From RGIG3701 sp964438515 (GTDB lineage: Bacteria; Planctomycetota; Planctomycetia; Pirellulales; Thermoguttaceae), in NCBI GenBank assembly GCA_964438515.1, contig CAYTLK010000009.1, forward strand, positions 7,149-71,148: 64,000 nucleotides of DNA, in the 5' to 3' direction. Shown piece by piece: positions 35,279-44,563 of the stretch (its first letter is position 1; each line of letters opens with the position of its first letter). Both the position numbers and the translations under genes were made by a program. The notes beneath the pieces were generated by a model, which saw only the letters and a list, made by a program, of their open reading frames with translations, was not told the origin of the DNA and did not search any database.

Positions 35279-36013
35279 ATGAGTTTGGGTTCCGATTTAA
35301 AAATTCTGTACCAAATGGTTTTCCATCACGGTCACGGCGCGAGCCACGCGGACCGATTGAACGATTTTTATTCGAATCAGGCCGACGATTACGATAATTT
35401 TCGTAAACGTTTTCTTATTGGCCGTTCGGAAATGATGAATCAAGTGGCGGAAGGAAAAAAAGACGTCATTTGGGTCGATATGGGCGGCGGAACGGGTGCA
35501 AATCTCGAAAATATCGCAAATTTAGTTCCCCATATGAAGAAAATCTACATCGTCGACCTCGCGTCCTCGCTCCTTGAGGTTGCGCGAAAACGCATTGAGA
35601 AAAACGGCTGGACGAACGTCGAGGCGGTCGAAGCGGACGCAACCACGTTCACGCCCCCGGAAGGTTACGCAGATATCGTCACGTTTTCGTACTCGCTCAC
35701 CATGATTCCCGATTGGTTTGCAGCTCTCGACAACGCGCAGCGCATCCTGCGTCCCGGAGGAACCATCGGAATCGTCGATTTTTTCGTCTCCCGCAAATGG
35801 ACATCTGGAACCCACGTGAAACATTCCTGGTTCACTCGCAGTTACTGGCCTGTACATTTCAGCACCGACAATGTGTTCCTTTCGAGCGACCACGTCCCCT
35901 ACTTGGACCGTCATTTTAACTCGCTTTCCTGCGACGAAGGGTACTTGAAAATCCCATATATTCCGCTTATTCGTGTTCCTTATTATATATTCATGGGAAA
36001 GAAACCAGAATAA
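35279..36013 (+). CDS. btaB: Diacylglyceryl-homoserine N-methyltransferase BtaB
   Basis: Class I SAM methyltransferase, expected to add three methyl groups to diacylglyceryl-homoserine to give DGTS. 244 residues. SAM motif I is VIWVDMGGGTGANLENIA near residue 62, the acidic end of the second strand is IYIVDLASSLLEVARKR, motif II-III is VTFSYSLTMIPDWFAALDNAQRILRPGGTIGIVDFF near 140-165, and the C-terminus has YIPLIRVPYYIFMGKK. Position directly after btaA makes the specific function likely. Squalene/phytoene synthase follows after 46 bp. Confidence 0.9.
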   Translation: MSLGSDLKILYQMVFHHGHGASHADRLNDFYSNQADDYDNFRKRFLIGRSEMMNQVAEGKKDVIWVDMGGGTGANLENIANLVPHMKKIYIVDLASSLLEVARKRIEKNGWTNVEAVEADATTFTPPEGYADIVTFSYSLTMIPDWFAALDNAQRILRPGGTIGIVDFFVSRKWTSGTHVKHSWFTRSYWPVHFSTDNVFLSSDHVPYLDRHFNSLSCDEGYLKIPYIPLIRVPYYIFMGKKPE

Positions 36014-36059
36014 AAATCAAAAATCATTTTAGGCTGCGGCAGAAGCGGACTGGCGTAAT

Positions 36060-36989
36060 ATGAGTCCCATACAAGACAGTTACGAACTTTGCACGGAAAT
36101 CTGTCGCGCGTCTCATTCCAATTTCACTGCGGCTTTTCGTCAGCTGTCGTCGAAAGAGCGGCGCGCTATGGAGGTCGTTTACGCATTTATGCGCACTGCA
36201 GACGATCTCGTCGATGCGTCCGGACCCGTCGAAGGTCGGGCAAAACAGATTTCGGAATTCCGTTCTAATTTCGAATCTTTCCTTTTGCATTCCTCTTGCA
36301 CGGATTCTGCCGGCATTTTCCCGGCAGTGACCGAGGTGATTCAGCAATACTCGATTCCTGAAACGTATTTCTACGAGGTTCTGGACGGGATGCAGATGGA
36401 TCTGGAGCGTCAGTTTTACCGAACTCCGGCAGAGTTGGAGTGCTACTGCTACCACGTTGCGTCGGCTGTCGGGTTGATTTGTCTTCATTTGTGGGGTGTG
36501 ACGCCCCAAGAAATCAAACCATGCGGAGATTCTTCTGTTTTTCGGGCGGCCGTTGCGTGCGGGAAGGCGCTGCAATGGACCAACATTTTGCGGGATGTGC
36601 GTGAGGACGCGCGAATCGGACGCATTTATCTCCCGCTGAACGATTGGTGTTCGTCTCTCCGCTTGGAACTTCCGGAGAGTGAGGAATTGTGCAAATCGGC
36701 ATTCAAACAGATACAAAATACCATTCTAAATGGCGATTTTACGCAATTTTTCCCTGTGATTGCGCAAAATCTGGAACGTGCGCGTCAGTTTTATTCCGAA
36801 GCGGCCGGACTTGCAAACTCCATTCCGATGAAGAATCGGAGGATTTTTCGACTGATTGTGGGAGTGTATCGGGAGATTTTTCGCAAAATTGAACGAAATC
36901 CTTTACAGATTTTCCAACAAAAAATCCGATTAAATAAAATAGAGAAATTAAAAGTTTATTTTTTAACCTATTTTTCGTCAGAATTTTAA
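36060..36989 (+). CDS. Squalene/phytoene synthase family protein
   Basis: Head-to-head prenyltransferase, likely joining two farnesyl diphosphates. 309 residues. The first Asp-rich motif is AFMRTADDLVDA near residue 42. QWTNILRDVREDARIGRIYLPLNDW near 178-202 is the second, with the usual NxLRDxxED pattern. The length and motif style fit HpnC/HpnD-type hopanoid squalene enzymes as well as bacterial phytoene synthase, and I cannot separate these. It is the third gene of the betaine-lipid run, and together with hpnH at 26674 supports hopanoid synthesis. The ribosome site is weak, so translation may depend on the upstream gene. Confidence 0.85.
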   Translation: MSPIQDSYELCTEICRASHSNFTAAFRQLSSKERRAMEVVYAFMRTADDLVDASGPVEGRAKQISEFRSNFESFLLHSSCTDSAGIFPAVTEVIQQYSIPETYFYEVLDGMQMDLERQFYRTPAELECYCYHVASAVGLICLHLWGVTPQEIKPCGDSSVFRAAVACGKALQWTNILRDVREDARIGRIYLPLNDWCSSLRLELPESEELCKSAFKQIQNTILNGDFTQFFPVIAQNLERARQFYSEAAGLANSIPMKNRRIFRLIVGVYREIFRKIERNPLQIFQQKIRLNKIEKLKVYFLTYFSSEF

Positions 36990-37009
36990 AAAAAGAATTC
37001 TCCCCCTGC

Positions 37010-37038
37010 TTGAAAAAAAGTACCATTTGATTTACAAT
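37010..37038 (+). promoter_or_regulatory. Promoter upstream of the repeat stack and sigma factor
   Basis: TTGAAA (37010-37015), 17-bp spacer, TACAAT (37033-37038). Transcription from here would run through three repeats before the sigma factor ATG at 37408, giving a leader of about 360 nt. The whole 36990-37407 gap is this promoter plus the repeats. Confidence 0.6.
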
Positions 37039-37082
37039 AAAGGGTGTTTTTTCGTTTATACAGATTTCACCTGAAAATCTGC

Positions 37083-37191
37083 TTTATACGAACACTATTT
37101 TGAATTTCAGTTTTCCCGTCCGCCGTTGGAGCTGCGCACCACGGCTCCTGCAGTTTTTGTGAAAACGGAATTTCATTGTAGAACCAGCATA
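37083..37191 (+). repeat. Family-B repeat, copy 2
   Basis: About 109 bp with only about three differences from the copy at 32459-32567. It is the first of three repeats stacked in the sigma factor leader. Confidence 0.88.
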
Positions 37192-37261
37192 AGCCTCCGC
37201 AACGGTCGTCGTTTCGCAATAGTACAGTGACGGAGAAGCAGAAATTCACAATGTATCGTGC
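37192..37261 (+). repeat. Family-A-related repeat, diverged and shortened
   Basis: About 70 bp that aligns with the second half of family A (ACGGTCGTCGTTTCGCAATA against GCAGTCGTTTCTCGATA, then the GGAGAAGC and AATTCACAATG segments). It lies between copies of families B and A with no spacer. Confidence 0.65.
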
Positions 37262-37367
37262 ATAGACTCGTTCCACTTGAAAATTTCGCATTGGGCGGCG
37301 ACTGCGGCAGTCGTTTCTCGATAGAGTAACGACGGAGGAGCGAAAATTTAAAATGCGTCGGGTATAA
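37262..37367 (+). repeat. Family-A repeat, copy 2
   Basis: About 106 bp, nearly identical to 31403-31507. Ends GTCGGGTATAAATG, 40 bp before the sigma factor ATG. Confidence 0.85.
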
Positions 37368-37407
37368 ATGTTTTCCATTTTTCCAAATGTAGGGAGCCGA
37401 ATCCGTA

Positions 37408-38031
37408 ATGACGAGTCGTTCCAGAAAATATCGCGAGTCTCCACAAAGTGACGAAGAGCTGATGTCCCAGTTCTGCGCCACGCATGAAGATGCTTTTCTT
37501 GAACAGCTCATCAATCGATATGAGTACGATTTATATCATTATTTGAAACGTTTTCTCGGTGATTCTCAGCTTGCGGAAGATGTGTTTCAGGCGACATTTC
37601 TGCAAATTTATCTGAAAAGTTCCCAATTTGATGTGGGGCGGAAATTTCGTCCGTGGCTGTACATGGTTGCAACGAACCAGGCGATCGATATGCAGCGGCG
37701 GAACAAACGGCATCGCGGTATCAGTCTCGAAAAGAACATCACGACCGCAAATACCGAGCTGGATGGAATTTCACTGCTGGAGATTTTGCCGGGTAAAGAA
37801 AAATCGCCGGAAGAATTGCTGCAGAAAGAAGAGCGAGCCGAGCAGATTCAAAATTACATTAATTCACTCTCTCCCCCTTTGCGTCAAGTGATTTTGCTCA
37901 TTTATTACGAAGGAATTAAGTATCGGGAAGTTGCTGAAATTCTGAATATTCCGGTTGGAACCGTCAAAAGTCGGCTTCACACTGCGATGAAAAAACTGGG
38001 ATTGCTGCTTCGAGGAATAGAGGATTTATAA
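37408..38031 (+). CDS. ECF-type RNA polymerase sigma factor
   Basis: 207 residues with the two ECF domains. Region 2 runs from about residues 20-100 (YHYLKRFLGDSQLAEDVFQATFLQIYLKS, then FRPWLYMVATNQAIDMQRR). Region 4 is near 150-200 (LSPPLRQVILLIYYEGIKYREVAEILNIPVGTVKSRLHTAMKKLG), with a clear helix-turn-helix. GTAGGGAG lies before the ATG. The following gene is a likely partner. The leader carries three stacked repeats. The target promoters cannot be deduced from the window. Confidence 0.9.
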   Translation: MTSRSRKYRESPQSDEELMSQFCATHEDAFLEQLINRYEYDLYHYLKRFLGDSQLAEDVFQATFLQIYLKSSQFDVGRKFRPWLYMVATNQAIDMQRRNKRHRGISLEKNITTANTELDGISLLEILPGKEKSPEELLQKEERAEQIQNYINSLSPPLRQVILLIYYEGIKYREVAEILNIPVGTVKSRLHTAMKKLGLLLRGIEDL

Positions 38032-38279
38032 AGCTGTGAAATTTCGTACAAAAATATTATTTCATTTCATCAAGAAAACTTCATTTATTTTATCCCAAAT
38101 TTTAAAACAAATGCGAAATGAATTGCGTATCATTTACAAACCCATTAGGAATAATTCATCAAGATGGATTCATTTTGGATAAAAGGCTTCAGTACCGAAA
38201 TATGTACATGAAATGTCGTTAATCATTTTGTTTTTCAATTAAACCCCACCAGACATCATAAAAAAGTCGAGTAAGTACT

Positions 38280-38660
38280 ATGTGCAGTCAACAGGAAGAG
38301 CAAACGTTGTTAGGACACATTCTGGGAGCGTTAAGCGACACTGAAGAACGTGAAATTTCCAGAAGTCTTACAAATGACAGCGTCTTTCAGGCAAAATATC
38401 GAAAACTCCTAAAATCCATGCGTCCGTTACTGTCGTCGAGGGAATCCGAACGCGAAGAAAAACAAACGCGTGAAGAAAGTTTAGGGCTGGTGGAACGTAC
38501 AATGAATTTTATACGAAAATCAACTGTCCCTTCGATTGCGCCTGTTCCTGCGGAAGTTGCGCGGGATTCGGAAACCGTCATGAATTCTGCCGAAGAAACG
38601 ATGGCACAGAAACCGATGGCGGTTGAAGATTCCTCAAAGGAACTGGCGGAAAAGAACTAA
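38280..38660 (+). CDS. Small sigma-factor-linked protein, possible anti-sigma remnant
   Basis: 126 residues. The first 55 residues (TLLGHILGALSDTEEREISRSLTNDSVFQAKYRKLLKSMRPLL) resemble the short N-terminal domain of proteins that follow ECF sigma genes in planctomycetes. The rest is charged and low complexity. No zinc-finger cysteines or membrane segment are seen, so a classical membrane anti-sigma factor is unlikely. The gap after the sigma gene is 248 bp, wide for a tight operon, and the ribosome site is weak. The role is inferred from position only. Confidence 0.55.
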   Translation: MCSQQEEQTLLGHILGALSDTEEREISRSLTNDSVFQAKYRKLLKSMRPLLSSRESEREEKQTREESLGLVERTMNFIRKSTVPSIAPVPAEVARDSETVMNSAEETMAQKPMAVEDSSKELAEKN

Positions 38661-38758
38661 AAACGGCTCGTGATGGTTGCACCATTTTGGGGGATGATGC
38701 GACCATTTTTTCTGTTTTATGTTCCTATTTTCGAAATCTTTTGATTGTTTCTGATTTT

Positions 38759-39742
38759 TCACTGATTACTTCTGATTTTCTCAGCAGCTTTTTCTGCCCA
38801 TGAAATCATGGAGGGACCGGGAATCAACGCCGCTTCGCTCTCGGTCAAACGCTGCACATTTCCTTTTTGCGCAGCAGGAATCGGAAGGGAGTTCCATGCG
38901 CGATCCAGCGCCTCATCGTTCCAATGCTCGCGCACCTGGTCGGGAACAATTTCCAAAATGACGTCCGGGTGCATCGACAAAATCCCTTCAGGCGTTACTT
39001 TCGGAAAAGCCGACGTTCCATCATACGCATTCACGCCGCCCGCCGCCTCCAAAAGAGGCTCGCAAAGTCCGTCGCGGCCCGTAATGTACACCTCTTCGAG
39101 CTGCGCGCTCTCGTAATTTCGGCTGAGTACCAGCAACACGCGTTTCGGCGGAAGATTCTGCGCAGAACTCCGCAGCCGCTCAAGCCGTTCTTCGAGCGCC
39201 GCGACCAAATTTTCTGCCCGATCGGAAACATGAAAAAGCGTTCCGAGAGCGCGAATGGACGCAAAAACATCTTCGAGACGCTCGTCGTGGAACGTCTGAA
39301 CCCGCCAGCCGTATTTTTTGAAAATCGCAACGTTTTCTGGAGTGCGATCGTTCATCAGCACGCAATCTGGGTGCGTGACGGCCATCATTTCCAGATTAGG
39401 ATTGAAAATCGTTCCAATAATCGTTTTTTTCTGTGCTTCGGGCGGGTACTTGCAGAATCGCGTCACTCCGACCAGACGGTCTTCAAGTCCCAGCGCATAC
39501 ATGATTTCCGTGATGGCGGGCGACAGCGACACAACTCGAGCGGGAATCGTACAATCCCGACATTCCGTAGATTTCTCCTCGTCCCTCGTTCCCGCTTCGG
39601 ACGGAATCGTTAAATCTGCGGGAATCGTCAAAGTTTCTTCATTTTGAGACGGTGTGCGGGAACAACCGACGGCAAACAGGATGAAAAGGACGCATCCGAC
39701 GCACAAAATCAGGAACGAACCCGCCGCATGATGAAATTTCAT
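38759..39742 (-). CDS. Periplasmic-binding lipoprotein, BtuF/FhuD type
   Basis: Substrate-binding protein of the cobalamin/siderophore class. After choosing the ATG at 39742 the protein is 327 residues with a clear lipoprotein signal (ILFAVGC, lipid Cys at residue 27). Domain motifs are RVVSLSPAITEIMYALGLEDRLVGVTRFCKYP near residue 60, NLEMMAVTHPDCVLM near 105, and VTPEGILSMHPDVILEI near 235. The ATG is preceded by AGAGG at eight bases; an upstream ORF extension would overlap the next gene. No permease or ATPase lies next to it. Cobalamin as ligand would fit the B12-dependent nrdJ nearby, but this is only inference. Confidence 0.85.
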   Translation of the reverse strand: MKFHHAAGSFLILCVGCVLFILFAVGCSRTPSQNEETLTIPADLTIPSEAGTRDEEKSTECRDCTIPARVVSLSPAITEIMYALGLEDRLVGVTRFCKYPPEAQKKTIIGTIFNPNLEMMAVTHPDCVLMNDRTPENVAIFKKYGWRVQTFHDERLEDVFASIRALGTLFHVSDRAENLVAALEERLERLRSSAQNLPPKRVLLVLSRNYESAQLEEVYITGRDGLCEPLLEAAGGVNAYDGTSAFPKVTPEGILSMHPDVILEIVPDQVREHWNDEALDRAWNSLPIPAAQKGNVQRLTESEAALIPGPSMISWAEKAAEKIRSNQ

Positions 39743-39791
39743 ACAGAAACCTCTTGAAAATTCATCATGATTCGGGTACAAAAAGGAAAAA

Positions 39792-40670
39792 TCATCCCTT
39801 TTTTTCATTCTGTTCGTCACTTTCATGAATGGCGTGATACCGTTTGATGAAATCCCACGCCTGCGCCGGCGTCTCCGCGACGTAGAACAAATCCAAGTCG
39901 TCTTCGTTAATCACTCCCGCTTCCACCATTGCATTAAAGTCGATAATTTTGTCCCAATAATCATTCTTTCCGAAAATAATAATCGGAATATGCTGCATTT
40001 TCCCGGTTTGCCGCAGTGTCAGCGCCTCAAAAAGTTCGTCCAGCGTCCCCATTCCGCCTGGAAACGCGACGAGCGCTTTCGCCCGAATGAGAAAATTCAT
40101 TTTTCGAATGGCAAAATAGTTAAAATGGAAACATAATTCCGGCGAAATGAACGGATTCGGCTCCTGCTCGCAGGGTAAATCGATATTAAGCCCGATGGAG
40201 GGATACTCCACATCGTACGCACCGCGATTTGCAGCCTCCATAATTCCAGGCCCGCCGCCAGTAATAATGACGTAATTTCGCCGATCATCGTTCTTGCACT
40301 CTTCCGAAACGAGCCGACCGAACTCGCGCGCCATCACGTAATACTTACTCAGTTCCAGGAGTTTTTTCGCCCGTTCGACTCTTTTTCGGCGACGTGAATC
40401 TTTGGGTTTTTCCTCAAGCAGCATCTCGGCGGCCGTAAGAATGTGTTTTGCTTTTTCGGGGTCCACAATGCGCGCACTTCCAAAAACCACGATCGTCGAA
40501 TCAATATGTTCGCGATCCAGCGTGAGTTCCGGCTTAATCGCCTCCATCATCAGCCGCACAGGGCGCAGTTCCGGACGATCCATCAATTCTTCGTCCTGGT
40601 ACGCCAAGCTGTAACTCGGATTGCATTTTAGATCCAGAGACGTCGGTAAATTCGGGTATTCTTCACTCAT
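39792..40670 (-). CDS. LOG-family nucleotide 5'-monophosphate phosphoribohydrolase-like protein
   Basis: 292 residues. It has the family signatures VIITGGGPGIMEAANRGAYD (near 140) and LVAFPGGMGTLDELFEALTLRQTGK (near 210), with PGGxGTxxE forming the active site of LOG proteins, formerly called lysine decarboxylase-like. These hydrolyse N6-modified AMP or other nucleoside monophosphates to the base and ribose phosphate. An N-terminal extension of about 75 residues is longer than in small LOG proteins, like the YgdH (PpnN) direction but shorter. It ends about 50 bp before the BtuF-like lipoprotein gene on the same strand. The physiological substrate is unknown. Confidence 0.85.
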   Translation of the reverse strand: MSEEYPNLPTSLDLKCNPSYSLAYQDEELMDRPELRPVRLMMEAIKPELTLDREHIDSTIVVFGSARIVDPEKAKHILTAAEMLLEEKPKDSRRRKRVERAKKLLELSKYYVMAREFGRLVSEECKNDDRRNYVIITGGGPGIMEAANRGAYDVEYPSIGLNIDLPCEQEPNPFISPELCFHFNYFAIRKMNFLIRAKALVAFPGGMGTLDELFEALTLRQTGKMQHIPIIIFGKNDYWDKIIDFNAMVEAGVINEDDLDLFYVAETPAQAWDFIKRYHAIHESDEQNEKKG

Positions 40671-40857
40671 TTTTTTCTCACATTATTCAAATTTCATTTT
40701 TTCCCAACAAAAAAACGTTTGTACCAATCTATTTTACACTAAAAACAGATTAATACAAACGTTTCCCTCCGTTTTTTTCAGAGTTTCCGAAAAATTTCAG
40801 GAATTATTCAAATTTTCCGAAATTTTCGGAATTTCCGAAATCTCACGGTTTCAAACC

Positions 40858-43800
40858 TCATGAACAACCGCTGGTCGAACCGCATACGTGGCACAAATAG
40901 CAGCTTCCATTTCGAACCATCACGGAACCGCAGTTGCTGCAAAGCGGCGCATCGTCCTGGAATCCCTCAAACATACGCATTCGTTCGTTTCCAAGGTCAA
41001 TTTCTGTCGCCTCCAGAACGGCCATCGGCGCACGCGCATTCCTCGTAGAAGATTCGATTGCGGCTGCGGAGGATCCCGGCGAGAAACTTTTTCTCCCAAT
41101 TCCCCGCCTACTCGGAGGGTTTCCGGAACCTGAAACGCCTTCCATTCCCGACACAGAACCTGCTGAACCCGTGGAACCCGCAGAGCCGACGGAACCGACA
41201 GTTCCAGCAGAACCGTTCAATTCCACACCCTCACCTGTATTTTGCCGACCGTGATTCCCGCTGCGGCGAGCGTAAAACGCTTGAACCTGTTCCTCAAAAT
41301 GACTGTGGCGGGGAGCCGCACATTCATCCGAATCTCCCTCCAGCGATTCCCTGGAACCATGCGTGCAGTCTTCTTTCATTTCCGTGTAGAATTTCTGCAT
41401 CGAAACCGTTGAAGAGGAAGACGTATGCGTTTGCGTCTGCGTCTGCATCGTCGAAACGGAGCTTGCAATATACGACGCGCTCGACGCATAGGAAGACTCT
41501 TCATTTTGCGATGCGGAAACGTTGGAATCGGAAACTGCCGGAAGCTGCGGAAGCACTTTCGATGCCGAAAGAACCAGCCCCTCGTAAGGAACGCCGACTT
41601 CACTCCCAACGTCCGACGGACGGTTCAGGAACGTAATTCCGAGCCAGCGGAAAATGTAATCCACAATGCTTTTCGCGATTCGAATGTCGGGATTCTTCGT
41701 TGCGCCCATCGGTTCGAAACGCGTATGCGAAAATTTATTTACGTACACTTCAAGCGGCACACCGTACTGCAGACTCATCGAAATGGCGGTTCCAAAGCAG
41801 TCCATCAGACCGCCGATCGTGCTTCCTTCTTTCGCCATCGTGATGAAAACCTCACCCGGATTTCCATCGGGATACTGACCGACCGTCACGTAACCTTCGT
41901 GTCCCGCAATACTAAATTTATGCGTAATGGACTGACGCGTGTCCGGCAAACGTCTGCGGCGAGGTTTATACACGATTTTTTCGCGAATAATCTCCTTCGG
42001 AGCGGTCAACTCTTCCGATTTTTCCGACTCACGGCTTGTCGAAAGCACCTGCGCGCCTTTGGACCCGTCACGATAGATCGCGACCGCTTTCAGTCCCATT
42101 TTCCACGCTTCAATGTATGCGTCGTAAATATCTTTTTCCGTCGCGTCCTTCGGCAGATTCACCGTTTTGGAAATTGCGCCCGACAGGAACGGCTGAGCCG
42201 CCGCCATCATACGAATATGCGCCTTCCACGGAATAAATCGGGTTCCGTTCCTCGGCTGAAACGCGCAGTCGAATACAGGAAGATGTTCCGGCAAAAGATT
42301 GGCGGCGCCCTCAATCGTGTCTTCTTTATCGATATAACACAAAATGGAATCCACATCCTCCTGCGAGTATCCCAGACGCTTGAGCGCCAGCGGAACCGTC
42401 CGATTCACGAGCTTCATGAACCCGCCGCCGGCCAGCTGTTTGTACTTCACGAGCGCAATGTCCGGCTCGATTCCAGTCGTGTCGCAATCCATCATAAAAC
42501 TGATGGTTCCAGTCGGTGCGAGAACCGTCGCCTGCGCGTTTCGGAAACCGTAACGTCGTCCGTGGCTCAGAACATCATCCCAGATTTTTCGAGCCGCCTC
42601 ACGCAAATAACGCGGAGCGTTGCGAATTTCTTCGACTTTATCCCAGTGCATCCGCATCACGCGCATCATATCGTCTTTATTCTTTTCATATTCATCGAAC
42701 GGCCCGACCGCTCGCGCAAGTTCCACACTCGTACGATTCGCAGACCCGTGCATGATGGCGGCGATCGCTCCGCAAATACCGCGTCCCTCGTCGGAGTCGT
42801 ACGGAAGTCCGAGCGCCATCAGAAGGCTTCCAACGTTCGAAAAACCAAGACCCAACGGACGATATTTGTGGCTGTTCGTCGCAATGCGTTCGGTCGGATA
42901 GCTGCCGCGGTCGACGATGATTTCCTGTGCAATAAACATAATTCGGCACGCGTTTGAAAAACGTTCAATATCAAAAATGCCGGTTTCTTCGTCAAAGAAA
43001 CGCATCAGGTTGATGCTCGAAAGGTTGCAGGCCGAATTGTCGAGGAACATGTATTCCGAGCAGGGGTTCGACGCATTAATACGTCCCGATTTCGGACACG
43101 TGTGCCACTTGTTGATCGTAGAATCGTACTGCACGCCCGGATCGCCGCAGAGCCACGTTCCTTTGGAGAGTTTTTGAAGCACTTCACGCGCACGGAAGGT
43201 GGGACCCGTTTTGGAAGGATCCGTGACCCAGTGCGTCGCCCATTCTTTGTCGTCGAGGACCGCCTGCATGAATTCGTCCGTCAGACGCACCGAAAGATTT
43301 GCGTTCTGAAACATGGTGGAGCTGTATGCGGTGTCGTAATCGTAACCGTTTTTCATGAGGAGTTTCGCCTTTTCCTCCTCTTTGATTTTGCACTCGATGA
43401 AATCCATAATATCGGGATGCCAGACTTTCAGAGACTGCATTTTTGCGGCTCGTCGAGTTTTTCCGCCGGATTTAACGACTGCGGCGATTTGATCGTAAAC
43501 GCGCATGAAAGAAAGCGGTCCCGAAGGCCGTCCGCCGCCCGACAGTTTTTCGCGGCAGCTGCGCAAAGTGGAAAGATCCGTTCCCGTTCCGGAGCCGAAT
43601 TTGAAAAGCATCGCTTCACTGCGCGCAAGTTCCATGATGTCTTCCATATTATCGTCGACACTCTGAATGAAACACGCAGACCCTTGAGGATACTCGTACG
43701 AATTTTCCGGCTGTTCGATTTTTTTCGTTTTTCGATTCCACGCCCAGTTGCATTTGGCGCCGCGAATATGGTACTGCGTATAAAGCCCGACGTTGAACCA

Positions 43801-44208
43801 GACGGGACTGTTGAACGCCGCCATCTGATGCAGGCAGAGGTACGCCAGCTCCCGATAGAAGTTCTCGCCGTCCGTTTCCGAGGCAAAATAACCGTCCTCT
43901 TTCCCCCAGTCCGCAATCGTACGCGCCACTCGATGAATGAGCTGGCGCACACTATGCTCGCGCTGCGGCGTACCGTTTTCCCCAAAAAAATACTTGCTCG
44001 CTACGACATTCGTCGAAAGCTGGCTCCATTCGGTCGGAAATTCGCAATTTTTTTGTTCGAAAATCAGTTCCCCTTTATCCCCCTTAATTTGGGCGGTCCG
44101 CAACTCCCACGTTACGGTGTCGAACGGGTCGCTGACGTCTTCGGGACAAAAATGCGATGGAATCTGCAAACCGGATGTAATGGAATCCTGCAACGGAATC
44201 TGTGACAT
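40858..44208 (-). CDS. nrdJ: Adenosylcobalamin-dependent ribonucleotide reductase (class II)
   Basis: Reduces ribonucleotides to deoxyribonucleotides using a B12-derived radical. 1116 residues. Catalytic segments are SACFIQSVDDNMEDIM near 178, KFGSGTGTDLSTLRS near 200, NPCSEYMFLDNSACNLSSINLMRF near 380 (with the NPCSE radical Cys and Glu), and APTGTISFMMDCDTTGIEPD near 565. A TSCPD-type domain (GEVFITMAKEGSTIGGLMDCFG) follows near 780. Residues about 900-1075 are a low-complexity Ser/Gly/Thr linker. The C-terminus has a CxxC...CxxC zinc-ribbon-like end (CSNCG, then CYLCHVCGSTSGCS), which supplies reducing thiols in this family. NrdR boxes lie about 620 bp upstream. Confidence 0.95.
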   Translation of the reverse strand: MSQIPLQDSITSGLQIPSHFCPEDVSDPFDTVTWELRTAQIKGDKGELIFEQKNCEFPTEWSQLSTNVVASKYFFGENGTPQREHSVRQLIHRVARTIADWGKEDGYFASETDGENFYRELAYLCLHQMAAFNSPVWFNVGLYTQYHIRGAKCNWAWNRKTKKIEQPENSYEYPQGSACFIQSVDDNMEDIMELARSEAMLFKFGSGTGTDLSTLRSCREKLSGGGRPSGPLSFMRVYDQIAAVVKSGGKTRRAAKMQSLKVWHPDIMDFIECKIKEEEKAKLLMKNGYDYDTAYSSTMFQNANLSVRLTDEFMQAVLDDKEWATHWVTDPSKTGPTFRAREVLQKLSKGTWLCGDPGVQYDSTINKWHTCPKSGRINASNPCSEYMFLDNSACNLSSINLMRFFDEETGIFDIERFSNACRIMFIAQEIIVDRGSYPTERIATNSHKYRPLGLGFSNVGSLLMALGLPYDSDEGRGICGAIAAIMHGSANRTSVELARAVGPFDEYEKNKDDMMRVMRMHWDKVEEIRNAPRYLREAARKIWDDVLSHGRRYGFRNAQATVLAPTGTISFMMDCDTTGIEPDIALVKYKQLAGGGFMKLVNRTVPLALKRLGYSQEDVDSILCYIDKEDTIEGAANLLPEHLPVFDCAFQPRNGTRFIPWKAHIRMMAAAQPFLSGAISKTVNLPKDATEKDIYDAYIEAWKMGLKAVAIYRDGSKGAQVLSTSRESEKSEELTAPKEIIREKIVYKPRRRRLPDTRQSITHKFSIAGHEGYVTVGQYPDGNPGEVFITMAKEGSTIGGLMDCFGTAISMSLQYGVPLEVYVNKFSHTRFEPMGATKNPDIRIAKSIVDYIFRWLGITFLNRPSDVGSEVGVPYEGLVLSASKVLPQLPAVSDSNVSASQNEESSYASSASYIASSVSTMQTQTQTHTSSSSTVSMQKFYTEMKEDCTHGSRESLEGDSDECAAPRHSHFEEQVQAFYARRSGNHGRQNTGEGVELNGSAGTVGSVGSAGSTGSAGSVSGMEGVSGSGNPPSRRGIGRKSFSPGSSAAAIESSTRNARAPMAVLEATEIDLGNERMRMFEGFQDDAPLCSNCGSVMVRNGSCYLCHVCGSTSGCS

Positions 44209-44534
44209 AAAAAAACTCCTGATGAAGCAACGTTTAAAATAAACCCCCGGTTGACGACAAAAAGGAAGAACCGCAACAGAACTGCTGCGTTAGAAATCTT
44301 CCATAAGTACGGCCTGTCTTGAATTTGACCTCAAGCTGTTGCTGTTATAATTTCTGTACTTCATACAATATTATAAAGAGAAACAAAATTTTCCCCATTT
44401 AGGCCGACGGTTCAACCGTTTTCAAAGAACACGTCCGATCTGACTCAATTCAGAAAACGTGGACTCTTGACTCACTTTAACTAGATGTTGTGTTTCCTTT
44501 CACAAACAGCACAACATCATGGTGAAGTTCCAAC

Positions 44535-44563
44535 AGTTTACCATCTATTTCCTTTTTCGTCAA
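44535..44563 (-). promoter_or_regulatory. Candidate proximal promoter for nrdJ
   Basis: Minus strand TTGACG (44558-44563), 17-bp spacer, TAAACT (44535-44540), about 325 bp before the start codon. The -10 match is moderate. Confidence 0.4.
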
